Below are positions 28,313 to 36,644 of a stretch of 64,000 nt of DNA, piece by piece. Origin of the DNA: Amycolatopsis granulosa (GTDB taxonomy: Bacteria; Actinomycetota; Actinomycetes; Mycobacteriales; Pseudonocardiaceae); NCBI RefSeq assembly GCF_011758745.1, contig NZ_JAANOV010000001.1, positions 1,736,001 to 1,800,000 on the forward strand, given 5' to 3'. The position numbers and the translations under genes were made by a program. Every line of letters starts with the position of its first letter. Positions within the stretch are counted from its first letter, which is position 1. Below the pieces are notes generated by a model. It did no database searches. It was given only the letters and a program-made list of their open reading frames with translations, and was not told where the DNA came from.

Positions 28313-30136
28313 TCAGGTGCGCTCGCGGAAGGGGTTGAGCTCCTCGGGTGGGACGGCCGCCGCGGGGCGGGTGAGGATCGCACGGATACGGGCCGGGTCG
28401 ACCTTCGGCGTTCGGTCCGCGGTGAGCAGGCCGTTGCGTTCCTGCTCGGTGTCGGTCAGCTGGGTGTAGCAGAAGCCGGCGATCGCGGGTGAGGCGAGAA
28501 CGGTGGTGACGAGCTGCTCCAGGCGGGCGACCAGGTCTTCGTCATCCGTCACGGTGGAGTAGCCGAACCACTTCTCATCCTCGGCGGGAACGAAGGACAG
28601 GCCGCCGAACTCGGTCAGCATGACCGGGCGGCCGGGTGCGGCGGCGTCGAGCAGGAGGCGACGACCACCGGGACGTCCGTTGGTCACGGTGTCGTGCACG
28701 GCGTCGGGATCACCGTAGCGAGTGGACAGTGAGGTGCCGGCGGGGGCGTAGTCGTGCACGCCGACGATGTCGGCCTCCGGGGTCTCCCAGCCGTCGTTGC
28801 CGATCACCGGCCGGCTCGGATCGACGCTCTTGGTGAGGTGGTAGAGGGAACGCGCGAAGTGGGCCTGGGCCCGGTCCACGGCGATGTCCGGGACGCCCCA
28901 GCTCTCGTTGACCGGTACCCAGGTGACGATGCAGGGATGGCTGCGGTCCCGGCGCAGGATCTCCAGCCATTCCCGGGTCAGCCGCTCAACGGCTTCCGGA
29001 GCGAACTCGTAGGCGTTCGCGGTCTCACCCCAGACCAGCAAACCGAGGCGGTCGCACCAGTAGAGGAACCGGGGGTCCTCGGCCTTCTGGTGCACCCGGA
29101 CACCGGTGAAGCCGAGCTCCTTGACGAGCTCGACCTCCCGGCGCACCGCGACCGCGTCCGGCGCGGCGAGGTGCGACTGTGGCCAGTAACCCTGTTCCAG
29201 AACCATCCGCGGGAAGTACGGGAGGTGATTGAGGAGGAAACGGCCATCGGCAACACCGACATCACGCAGGCCGAGATAGCTCGACACCGTATCGGTGGGC
29301 GCTTCGGCGCCGTGCAGTTCGACCGCGGCGTCCACCAGCACGGGATTCTCCGGAGACCACAGCAGCCGGTGCCGGTCCTGTCCGTGCCGCAGCGCGGGTA
29401 CGGCGACGTCGAACCGGAACCGCCGCCGGTCGACCCGCACGGACTGTTCGGCCAGGATTTCGTCGCCGAGCCGCAACGCCACGCGGATCGTGACGGCCTC
29501 CGCGGGTGCCACGGAGAGCTCGCCCTCGCAGACGACGGATGCCCGGCTGATGTCCGGCGTCCAGTGCAGATCACGCACATGCAGATCGGGCACGACTTCC
29601 GCCCACACCGGCTGCCAGATTCCGGTGGTGCGGTGGTACCAGATGTCGTGCGGTTCGGGATGCCAGTCCTGCTTGCCCCTGGGCTGAGTGCCTTCGTCCG
29701 GCCGGTCCTCCGCCCGCAGGACGACGACCTGCGGACCGTCCGCCCGCAACGCCTGAGTGATGTCGAAGGAGAACGGTGTTTGCCCACCTTGGTGGCCGCC
29801 GACGGGATTTCCGTTGATCCACACCGATGCCGCGTAGTCGACCGCGGCGAAGTGCAGGATCAGGCGGTGCCCGTGCGGGATCGGCGGGGCATCGAACTCA
29901 CGCCGGTACCAGACGACGGCGTGCGGTTCGGTCACGTGCACGCGGGAGAGCTCCGATTCCGGCGGGTACGGCACGGTGATCGTCCGGTCGAACGGTTCCG
30001 CCTCGGCGAACCACCGGTCGGCGAGGCCGCGGTCGCCGTCGTCGAACGCGAAGCCCCAGGTGCCGTCCAGTTCGAACCACTCGGGCCGGACGAGTTGCGG
30101 TCGCGGGCACAGGCGGTCCGGGTCGGCGACGATCAT
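28313..30136 (-). CDS. Glycoside hydrolase family 2 (beta-galactosidase/glucuronidase-like)
   Basis: A 607-residue retaining glycosidase without a signal peptide, so cytoplasmic. Domains in order: jelly-roll sugar-binding (about 1-170, SRVHVTEPHAVVWYRREFDAP; VDYAASVWINGNPVGGHQGG), immunoglobulin-like (about 175-270) and TIM barrel (about 280-590). The acid/base Glu is in VPVNESWGV (about 411) and the nucleophile Glu in MLTEFGGLSF (about 509). The start at 30136 is the first Met consistent with the family; TAGGGT ends 7 bases upstream, indicating a leaderless mRNA. Exact substrate unknown. Confidence 0.92.
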   Translation of the reverse strand: MIVADPDRLCPRPQLVRPEWFELDGTWGFAFDDGDRGLADRWFAEAEPFDRTITVPYPPESELSRVHVTEPHAVVWYRREFDAPPIPHGHRLILHFAAVDYAASVWINGNPVGGHQGGQTPFSFDITQALRADGPQVVVLRAEDRPDEGTQPRGKQDWHPEPHDIWYHRTTGIWQPVWAEVVPDLHVRDLHWTPDISRASVVCEGELSVAPAEAVTIRVALRLGDEILAEQSVRVDRRRFRFDVAVPALRHGQDRHRLLWSPENPVLVDAAVELHGAEAPTDTVSSYLGLRDVGVADGRFLLNHLPYFPRMVLEQGYWPQSHLAAPDAVAVRREVELVKELGFTGVRVHQKAEDPRFLYWCDRLGLLVWGETANAYEFAPEAVERLTREWLEILRRDRSHPCIVTWVPVNESWGVPDIAVDRAQAHFARSLYHLTKSVDPSRPVIGNDGWETPEADIVGVHDYAPAGTSLSTRYGDPDAVHDTVTNGRPGGRRLLLDAAAPGRPVMLTEFGGLSFVPAEDEKWFGYSTVTDDEDLVARLEQLVTTVLASPAIAGFCYTQLTDTEQERNGLLTADRTPKVDPARIRAILTRPAAAVPPEELNPFRERT

Positions 30137-30461
30137 GGCGAGAACCCTACGACAGGAAGGAGGGTCGAGCATGGCGCCATGAGCTGGTGAACACCGTGCT
30201 CCGGTCGGCGGGCCGCCTGCGAAAGGATTCCGCGATCGAATGACGGGCTTCCTCGCCCAGCACGATGATGTCGGGTCTGTCGCCGGGCGGGGGCCGGTGG
30301 TGCGGTGGTGAGCGGCGTCCGGGGCGAGAGGCGACGTGCGGAGCAGCGGGGTGATGGTGCTGGCCCGGTGCGGCATCGCGGGACGGGCTGGGGCTGGTGA
30401 GGCCGATGGCCGGCAGAGCCACGGGACGTGCGCTGACGGCGTGCCCACCCCGGGTCACGCC
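30137..30461. other. Intergenic region, 325 bp
   Basis: Between the GH2 gene and the stop of the DUF2087 gene, both on the minus strand. Beyond the GH2 -10 box I see no gene, repeat or strong hairpin. Confidence 0.5.
30144..30149 (-). promoter_or_regulatory. -10 box, leaderless GH2 mRNA
   Basis: TAGGGT on the minus strand ends 7 bases before the ATG at 30136. Confidence 0.55.
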
Positions 30462-30968
30462 TCAGGTCCCCCCGGCGAACGACCCGTCGGCTGCTGGGCG
30501 TGCCTCGGCGGGACGTCCGTAGGCGCGGCCGTCGTTGCTGCGCTGGAGCAAACCTTCGTCGACGAGGAAGCGGCGGAGCGCGGCGTGGTCGTCGTGGATG
30601 GGCGCGAGCTTCTCGCGAACCTCGCGCTCGGTGTAGATCCGGCCGGGCTCGAACTTCCCGGCGAGTTCCGTGAGCAGGGCTTGACGCAGCTTGCCCGGCC
30701 GTGGGATCGCCGTGAGCCGTCCGCGGCGGAACAGCGCATCGACCGGATCGGCCGGGCGCCTCGCCAGCGCATCGCGGAAGGCTCCGGGAACGGCCCGGTA
30801 GCGCCCCTCCGCAAGGGTGACCAAGCCGGCTGAGACGAGCCGGTTCGCGAGCTTCGCCGTACGCCGGTCGTCGGCGGGCAGGCCGTCGGGCTCCGTGCAG
30901 ATCCTGGCGAAGAGCATCAGACGTTCGGGGTCCGCCAGCGCGGAAACCAGCGCTTCCGGTGATGCCAT
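30462..30968 (-). CDS. DUF2087 / ArsR-like winged-helix protein
   Basis: A 168-residue protein. Residues about 1-65 (ALVSALADPERLMLFARICTEPDG ... ANRLVSAGLVTLAEGRYRAVPGAF) look like an ArsR-type winged helix with the wing Tyr. The second half (GKLRQALLTELAGKFEPGRIYTEREVREKLAPIHDDHAALRRFLVDEGLLQRS) is the DUF2087 module, often a DNA-binding-like fold in regulators. It is probably a transcription factor; its targets are unknown. ATG 30968 has TACGGT 7 bases upstream, so it is likely leaderless; the frame is open further upstream through a repeat-containing intergenic region. Confidence 0.8.
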   Translation of the reverse strand: MASPEALVSALADPERLMLFARICTEPDGLPADDRRTAKLANRLVSAGLVTLAEGRYRAVPGAFRDALARRPADPVDALFRRGRLTAIPRPGKLRQALLTELAGKFEPGRIYTEREVREKLAPIHDDHAALRRFLVDEGLLQRSNDGRAYGRPAEARPAADGSFAGGT

Positions 30969-30975
30969 GGCCCCG

Positions 30976-30981
30976 ACCGTA
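30976..30981 (-). promoter_or_regulatory. -10 box, leaderless DUF2087 mRNA
   Basis: TACGGT on the minus strand ends 7 bases before the ATG at 30968. Confidence 0.55.
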
Positions 30982-31296
30982 CCGCCGGTCGCGCCGCCGG
31001 TGAACCCGTTTTCCTGATCACTCCCGGGGCACCGGCAGCCCCGCCGAGGAGGCGCACGCGCTGCCCGCCGGGCAGGGCCCGCCCAACGCGGCCGGACAAC
31101 GGGCGCACACCTCGGCCGCCGGCCGACCGGGCGGGGTGCCTGCGTCGACCGCACTCGCTCGCCCGGCGACTCGTCACTCCCGCGCTCAGCTGGACCGGTC
31201 CGCACTACGGTCACCCGCAGATCTCCGGGCCGGCACTCCAGCGGCGGCAGTGTCCGCGCCGAGCGCCGACCGCCAGGCCCACCGGGCCGGTACGCC

Positions 31297-31347
31297 GCCG
31301 GGCAGGGACATCCGCCGGGCAGGGACATCCGCCGGGCAGGGACATCC
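31297..31347. repeat. Three perfect 17-bp tandem repeats
   Basis: The unit GCCGGGCAGGGACATCC occurs three times head to tail without a mismatch. Seventeen is not a multiple of three, which argues against a coding role. Confidence 0.9.
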
Positions 31348-31383
31348 GCCGCCACCCGCGACGCGCCCGCCGGCCGTGTGGTG

Positions 31384-32121
31384 TCAGTCCCGGACGTCGG
31401 CGACGACGCAGCTGATGTTGTCCGGTCCGCCGCCCGCGTTGGCGAGCTCCACCAGCCGCCGCACCGCTTCGTCCGGCTCGGGCACCGTGCCCAGGACCTC
31501 GCTGAGCTGGGCCGGTGACACGACGTCCGACAGGCCGTCCGAACAGATCAGGTACCGGTCGCCGGCCCGGGCATCCAGCACGAACAGATCCGGCTCCGGC
31601 TCCCCGGCGCCCTGCAGGGCCCGCGTCAGCACCGACCGCTGCGGGTGGCTCACCGCCAGTTCCGGGGAGATCCGCCCCTGGTCCACCAGCTCCTGCACCA
31701 CCGTGTGGTCCCGCGTCACCTGCACCAGCTCGCCCTCGCGCAGCCGGTACGCGCGGGAATCGCCCACGTGCGCCACGGCGAACGAATCCCCGTTCCACGC
31801 CAGGACCGTCAGTGTGGTCCCCATGCCCTGCAGCCGGCTGTCCTCCTCGACGAGCGCCCGCAACCGGCGCCCCGCATCGGACACCGCACCCGCCAGCGCC
31901 TCGACATCGACCTTCGCCGACTCGGCCGCCGCGCGCTCGTCCAGGGCGGCGATCGCGGCGACCGCGCCCGAACTGGCGACCTCACCGGCGACGTGGCCGC
32001 CCATCCCGTCGGCGACCGCGAGCAGACGCGGACTGGTGTAGACCGAGTCCTCGTTCGCTTCGCGTCGCTGCCCGACGTCGGAAGCCACGGCGTAGGAAAT
32101 CGTCAGCGGCCCAGGTTCCAT
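31384..32121 (-). CDS. PP2C-family serine/threonine protein phosphatase
   Basis: A 245-residue cytoplasmic PPM phosphatase that would dephosphorylate targets of Ser/Thr kinases. Metal-binding motifs are complete: NEDSVYTSPRLLAVADGMGGHVAGEVAS (about 21-49), HVGDSRAYRL, CSDGLSDV and GGGPDNISCVV. Unlike PstP of the division cluster it has no membrane tail. The start ATG 32121 follows TTTACT by 6 bases, so it is probably leaderless. It is divergent from the SARP-type regulator with a 77-bp gap, so their promoters share space; whether the phosphatase acts on that regulator is unknown. Confidence 0.93.
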   Translation of the reverse strand: MEPGPLTISYAVASDVGQRREANEDSVYTSPRLLAVADGMGGHVAGEVASSGAVAAIAALDERAAAESAKVDVEALAGAVSDAGRRLRALVEEDSRLQGMGTTLTVLAWNGDSFAVAHVGDSRAYRLREGELVQVTRDHTVVQELVDQGRISPELAVSHPQRSVLTRALQGAGEPEPDLFVLDARAGDRYLICSDGLSDVVSPAQLSEVLGTVPEPDEAVRRLVELANAGGGPDNISCVVADVRD

Positions 32122-32127
32122 ACGTGA

Positions 32128-32133
32128 AGTAAA
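32128..32133 (-). promoter_or_regulatory. -10 box, leaderless PP2C mRNA
   Basis: TTTACT on the minus strand ends 6 bases before the ATG at 32121. Confidence 0.45.
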
Positions 32134-32198
32134 GCAGCGGCCCGCGAAGACCGGCACAGCCTCACCCCGTCCGAGGCGCCATGCGCCACAATCGCGGG

Positions 32199-35100
32199 GT
32201 GTGGTTCGCCGTCCTGGGTCCGGTCGAGGTGCGCTCCGCGGCCGGGAACCCGGTGCCCCTCGGCGGGCCACGGCCGCGCTCCCTCCTCGCACTCCTGCTG
32301 CTCGACGCGGGTCGCGTCGTCGGCACCGGCCGGCTCATCGACGGCCTCTACGGCGACGACCCGCCGGGCGACGCGGCCAATGCGCTACAGGCACAGGTGT
32401 CCCGGCTGCGCCGCAAGCTCGGCGACGAAGCACGCATCGAGTCGCACCCGGCGGGCTACCGGCTCGCTGTCGACCCGGACCACGTCGACGTCCACCGCTT
32501 CACCCAGCTCGCCGTGGCGGGCCGGCAAGCCCTCGCCGCCGGCGACCACACCCGTGCCGCGCGGCTCCTGCATGAGGCCCTCGCCCTGTGGCGCGGCCCG
32601 GCGCTGGCCGATGTCCGCGACGCGCCCTTCGCCGGAGCGCAGGCCGTCCGGCTGGACGAGCTGCGCACCGCGGCGATCGAGGACCGTGCGGAAGCCGACC
32701 TGGCCCTCGGCGAGTCCCGGGACGTGGTCGACGAGCTGACCGCGCTGTGCGCCGCCCACCCCCTCCGCGAGCGGCCGCGTGTCCTGCTCATCCGCGCGCT
32801 CGCGGCCGGCGGGCGCCAGGCCGAGGCACTCACCGTCTTCGCGGACGCTCGCCGCGCGCTCGCCGACGAGCTGGGCGCCGACCCGTCGCCGGAACTCGCC
32901 GCCGCCCACCTCGCGGTGCTGCGCGCCGATCCGGCGCCGGAACCACCGAAACTCCCCGCCCAGCTCACCAGCTTCGTCGGCCGGGAACCGGAACTGGCTC
33001 GCATCGCCGCTCTGCTGGCGGACAACCGCCTGGTCACGCTCACCGGTCCCGGTGGCGCGGGCAAGACCCGGCTGGCCGTCGAGGCCGGCAGCCACGCCGA
33101 CGGCGACGTGTGCTTCGTGGACCTGGCGCCCGTCGCGAGCGGCACCGAGGTCGCCCAGGCCGTCCTCACCGCGCTCGGCCTGCGGGAGACCGGGCTGTTC
33201 CCCGCCGCGGCCGCGCCGGATCCGGTCGACCGCGCGGAGGTGGCCCTGACCGACCGCCGCGTACTGCTGATCTTCGACAACTGCGAGCACGTCATCACCG
33301 GCGCCGCCAAGCTCGTCCACCGGCTGCTCGCGGCCAGCCCCGGGCTGCGGGTGCTCGCCACCAGCCGGGAACCGCTGGGCATCACCGGTGAGGCGTTGTG
33401 CCCGGTGCCGCCGCTGGCGTCGCCGCCGCCGGGTACGGCCGCCGACGAGGCTCTCGGCTACGAGTCGGTGCGGCTGTTCGCCGAGCGCGCAGCGGCGGTG
33501 CGGCCCGGGTTCCGGCTCGACGACCGGACCGCACCACAGGTGCTGCGGATCTGCGCGGCGCTCGACGGGTTGCCGCTGGCGATCGAGCTGGCCGCGGCCC
33601 GCCTGCGGACCCTGCCGCTGGACCAGCTCGAGTCCCGGCTCGGCGACCGGTTCCGCCTGCTGTCGAAGGGCAGCCGCACCGCCGCGCCCCGGCACCAGAC
33701 GTTGCGCGCGGTGGTCGGCTGGAGCTGGGACCTCCTCGAACCGGACGAACGGGACCTGGCGCGGCGGTTCGCTGTCTTCGCGGGCGGCGCGACCGCGGAT
33801 GCCGTCGCCGGCGTGTGTGGACTGTCCGAAGCGGACGCCGAGGACCTCCTTGACAGCCTTGTCGACAAGTCTCTCGTGGAGTTCTCCGGGGACCGGTACC
33901 GGATGTTGGAGACGATCCGGGCGTTCAGCGCGGAGCGACTGGACCAATCGGGCGAACGCGAAAGACTCGCCCGCGCGCACGCCGAGCACTTCCTCGCGCT
34001 CGCCCGCACCGCCGACCCCCACCTGCGCCGCAGCGAGCAGATCGAGTGGCTCGCGCGGCTGACCGCGGAGCGGGCGAACCTGAACGCCGCTCTGCGCTGG
34101 GCGGTCGATGCGGACACCGCGCTGGCACTGCGGCTGGTCGGGGCGCTGTCGTCGTACTGGCGGCTGCAGGGTGTGCGGACGGAGATCGCGCCGCTGGCGG
34201 TGCGCCTGCTCGCCAACCTCGGCCCCGAACCGCTCACCGAGGTCGGGGAGCTCATGGAGGAATACACGCTCGCCGTGCTCAACGCGGCACCCGCGGAGCC
34301 GCCCGGGCTGGACGAGCACCTGCGCCGGGTGGAGTCGATCATGAGCTCGCTGCGCTGGCCGGTGCGGCAGCCGTACCTGCTGGTCTACTGGGCGTTGTTC
34401 GCCGGACCACCGGCCCCTGGGCGCCGGCCGACCGAGCTGGAGCTGGCGATGTCGGGCGATGCCGATCCCTGGTTCGGCGCGCTGCGGGACTTCTCCCTCA
34501 GCTACCTCCAGCTGTTCAACGGGGACATCGCGGGCGCCGAGCAGACCTTCCACCGGGCGCTGGAGTCGTTCCGCACCGTTGGCGACCGGTGGGGCGCGGC
34601 GCAAGTGCTCGACGGGCTTGCCGAGCTCGCGGACCTGCGCGGGGACCGGGACCGGGCGCTGGCGCTGGTGGACGAGGCGATCGGCCTGCTCGGCGAACTC
34701 AATGCGACGGAGGAACTGGCCGAGCTGACGCTGCGGCGAGCGGACCGGCTGCTGCGCGACGGCGACCTGAGCGACGCGGAAGCCGGCTACCAGCGCGGCG
34801 CGGACCTGGCGCGGCGGGCCGGCGCCTCGACGCTGCTCGCGCTGGCCGAGCGCGGGTTCGGCGATCTGGCGCGCCGTCGTGGGGACTTCGCGCCTGCGCG
34901 GGCCCGGTACGAACGCGCGCTGCGCGGGCTGGGCGCGGACTGGCAGAGCGGCGCGGCCAGCGCCCAGACGCTGACCGCGCTCGGCCGGCTCGCCGAGGCC
35001 ACGGGCGACCTGGACGAGGCCCGGGCGCGGCACCGGCGGGCGCTCGGGATCACCCTGGCACAGCACTTCCGGTCGAACATCGCCGACGCCCTGGAGGGGC

Positions 35101-35348
35101 TGGCGGGGACCACCTTGCTCGACGGCGATCCGGACACCGCCGCCGAGCAGCTGGGGATGGCGGTCGCGCTGCGTGGCGTGGCCCGGCGGGGCGACCAGGA
35201 CGTGGCAGCGGTCGCGGCGCGGTGCCGGCACCTGCTCGGCGCGGACGCCTACGCCGCCGCCTACGACCGCGGCGCGGCGATGCCGTACGACGAAGTCCTC
35301 GCCCGGCTGGAACCCCTCGCGGATCCACCGAGCCCCGAAGCTCGGTGA
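32199..35348 (+). CDS. SARP/AfsR-type regulator: OmpR-like DBD, BTAD, NB-ARC, TPR
   Basis: A 1049-residue STAND-type transcriptional activator. Order: OmpR-like winged helix (about 1-85, VRSAAGNPVPLGGPRPRSLLALLLLDAG ... VSRLRRKLG), bacterial transcriptional activation domain (about 90-240, AARLLHEALALWRG; ELRTAAIEDRAEADL), NB-ARC ATPase (about 255-560) with Walker A GPGGAGKT near 283 and VLLIFDNCEHV near 356, then TPR-like helices to the end. GTG 32199 gives the family-typical MWFAVLGPVEV and is preferred over ATG 32181; CACAAT 6 bases upstream suggests leaderless expression. It ends 2 bp from the convergent FAD monooxygenase gene. Three 11-bp-phased heptamers upstream of that gene look like a SARP binding site. 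Confidence 0.92.
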   Translation: MWFAVLGPVEVRSAAGNPVPLGGPRPRSLLALLLLDAGRVVGTGRLIDGLYGDDPPGDAANALQAQVSRLRRKLGDEARIESHPAGYRLAVDPDHVDVHRFTQLAVAGRQALAAGDHTRAARLLHEALALWRGPALADVRDAPFAGAQAVRLDELRTAAIEDRAEADLALGESRDVVDELTALCAAHPLRERPRVLLIRALAAGGRQAEALTVFADARRALADELGADPSPELAAAHLAVLRADPAPEPPKLPAQLTSFVGREPELARIAALLADNRLVTLTGPGGAGKTRLAVEAGSHADGDVCFVDLAPVASGTEVAQAVLTALGLRETGLFPAAAAPDPVDRAEVALTDRRVLLIFDNCEHVITGAAKLVHRLLAASPGLRVLATSREPLGITGEALCPVPPLASPPPGTAADEALGYESVRLFAERAAAVRPGFRLDDRTAPQVLRICAALDGLPLAIELAAARLRTLPLDQLESRLGDRFRLLSKGSRTAAPRHQTLRAVVGWSWDLLEPDERDLARRFAVFAGGATADAVAGVCGLSEADAEDLLDSLVDKSLVEFSGDRYRMLETIRAFSAERLDQSGERERLARAHAEHFLALARTADPHLRRSEQIEWLARLTAERANLNAALRWAVDADTALALRLVGALSSYWRLQGVRTEIAPLAVRLLANLGPEPLTEVGELMEEYTLAVLNAAPAEPPGLDEHLRRVESIMSSLRWPVRQPYLLVYWALFAGPPAPGRRPTELELAMSGDADPWFGALRDFSLSYLQLFNGDIAGAEQTFHRALESFRTVGDRWGAAQVLDGLAELADLRGDRDRALALVDEAIGLLGELNATEELAELTLRRADRLLRDGDLSDAEAGYQRGADLARRAGASTLLALAERGFGDLARRRGDFAPARARYERALRGLGADWQSGAASAQTLTALGRLAEATGDLDEARARHRRALGITLAQHFRSNIADALEGLAGTTLLDGDPDTAAEQLGMAVALRGVARRGDQDVAAVAARCRHLLGADAYAAAYDRGAAMPYDEVLARLEPLADPPSPEAR

Positions 35349-35350
35349 GC

Positions 35351-36526
35351 TCAGAGACCGTAGTCCTTCAGCCGGAGGGTGTTGGCCGCCTTCAGGGTGA
35401 GCTTGTCGAAGACCCCGGAGAACAACCGGGTGGTCAGCAGCCGGTGCGACTGGTTCCGCAGCCACAGCCCGCGCGCCGTCCGGGGCGCGAGGAACGGACC
35501 GGTGCCCTTGGCCTGCTTGGCGCCCGCCTCGGCGGCCGGGCGCACCTCCGACTCGTACCGCGGGAACGCGACGGTGTGGTCCCCGCCCGCCGCCGCCAGC
35601 TCCCCGGCGAGCACGTGCGCGGCCATCATCGCCAGGCCGGTCCCGCCGCCGCCCGGTCCGACGCCCCAGCCCGCGTCGCCCACCAGAGCCACCCGGCCGC
35701 TCGTGTAGGCGGGCAGACAGATGTGCGCGAGCTCGTCGAAGTACAGGTCGTCCACGTCGCGGAGGGCGGCCAGCAGCCGCGGCACCTCCCAGCCGACCCC
35801 GGCGTAGACCTCGGTGATGAGCCGCTTCAGCTGGGCCTCGTCCTTGCGGTCGTAGTTCAGCCCGTTCGCGGCGAACACGAAACCGACGCTCGCGGGGCCG
35901 TCCGGGTCCTGCGCCGCGTACGTCACGCCCCGGCCGGGCACGTTGTAGATCAGCCCGGCGTGGTCGAGGAGCAGGTGGTTCGGCACGCTGCACCCGGCGC
36001 AGACGTAACCCATGTCCGTCCGGAACCGCGACTCCGGCCCGAACGTCAGTGCCCGCACCGCCGAATGCAGGCCGTCGGCACCGACGACCAGGTCCACGGT
36101 GCGTGGCGCGCCGTGCGCGAAAGTGACCTCGACCGCGGATCCGGTGTCGGTCAGCGCCGTGATCCAGTCGCCGAAGACGTACTCGGTGTCGGCACGGGTC
36201 GCCTCGTACAGCACGCGGCTCAGGTCGCCGCGCTGGATCTCGACCTCACCGCTGATCATCGATGCCGGCAGGCTCGCGACGCGGTTCCCGGACGCGTCCA
36301 GGATGTGCTGCTCCCCCATCGACGTCCGCCGCGCCCGGACCTCCTCCAGCAACCCCATGCGGCGCAGGACCTCCATCTGCTCACCGCGGAAGTCCACGGC
36401 CTGCCCGCCCTCGCGCAGCGCGGGTGCCCGCTCCACCACCGTCGTCGAGTAGCCCAGGCGGTTCAGCCAGAAGGCCACGGACGGCCCGGCGATGCCGGCA
36501 CCGGAGATCAGCACGGTCTTGCTCAT
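35351..36526 (-). CDS. FAD-dependent monooxygenase (PHBH-like)
   Basis: A 391-residue group A flavin monooxygenase. FAD-binding fingerprints are GAGIAG (about 9-14), the DG motif in LVVGADGLHSAVR (about 150) and the GD motif in GRVALVGDAGWGVGPGGGGTGLAMMAAHVLAGEL (about 275-308). It hydroxylates or epoxidises an aromatic or polyketide-like substrate that cannot be named. ATG 36526 follows GAGGAGAGCG. The neighbouring SARP-type activator and the phased repeats upstream suggest activation by that protein. It differs from antibiotic-inactivating relatives only by detail I cannot judge here. Confidence 0.9.
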   Translation of the reverse strand: MSKTVLISGAGIAGPSVAFWLNRLGYSTTVVERAPALREGGQAVDFRGEQMEVLRRMGLLEEVRARRTSMGEQHILDASGNRVASLPASMISGEVEIQRGDLSRVLYEATRADTEYVFGDWITALTDTGSAVEVTFAHGAPRTVDLVVGADGLHSAVRALTFGPESRFRTDMGYVCAGCSVPNHLLLDHAGLIYNVPGRGVTYAAQDPDGPASVGFVFAANGLNYDRKDEAQLKRLITEVYAGVGWEVPRLLAALRDVDDLYFDELAHICLPAYTSGRVALVGDAGWGVGPGGGGTGLAMMAAHVLAGELAAAGGDHTVAFPRYESEVRPAAEAGAKQAKGTGPFLAPRTARGLWLRNQSHRLLTTRLFSGVFDKLTLKAANTLRLKDYGL

Positions 36527-36572
36527 GGTCGCTCTCCTCGTCGTCTCGGATGAGGTGAGCTTCGCCGGGCGC

Positions 36573-36626
36573 GCTGACCGTCGGCTGACGGTCCGCTGAC
36601 CGGGTGACCCGCCGCGGTCAGCGGAC
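36573..36626. promoter_or_regulatory. Phased direct repeats and inverted repeat (SARP-like operator)
   Basis: GCTGACC (36573), GCTGACG (36584) and GCTGACC (36595) are spaced exactly 11 bp, the arrangement bound by SARP DNA-binding domains. The last copy is also one arm of a perfect 11-bp inverted repeat GTCCGCTGACC (36591-36601) / GGTCAGCGGAC (36616-36626). The sites lie 47-100 bp upstream of the FAD monooxygenase start and just before the yaaA promoter. Confidence 0.55.
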
Positions 36627-36632
36627 GCGCGT

Positions 36633-36638
36633 TACCCT
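36633..36638 (+). promoter_or_regulatory. -10 box, leaderless yaaA mRNA
   Basis: TACCCT ends 6 bases before the GTG at 36645; it is 6 bp from the inverted repeat described upstream. Confidence 0.55.
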
Positions 36639-36644
36639 GCTGCC

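Larger units (their letters stand above)
30969..31383. other. Intergenic region, 415 bp, with tandem repeat
   Basis: Between the DUF2087 gene and the PP2C stop codon. It contains a 17-bp triple repeat near the PP2C end and GC-rich palindromic patches (for example TGCCCGCCGGGCA near 31062). No gene is supported. Confidence 0.5.

Noticed and set aside
28313-30448. Start of the GH2 gene 104 codons further upstream
   Set aside because: The upstream part is compositionally odd and unlike the GH2 N-terminus; ATG 30136 has a -10 box at leaderless distance.
31297-31347. CRISPR array
   Set aside because: The 17-bp repeats are directly adjacent with no spacers, and no cas genes are present. No other spaced repeats were found in the window.
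32385-35993. A 1202-codon minus-strand frame opposite the SARP regulator
   Set aside because: It runs across two real genes (the SARP gene and part of the FAD monooxygenase) and has no family features.
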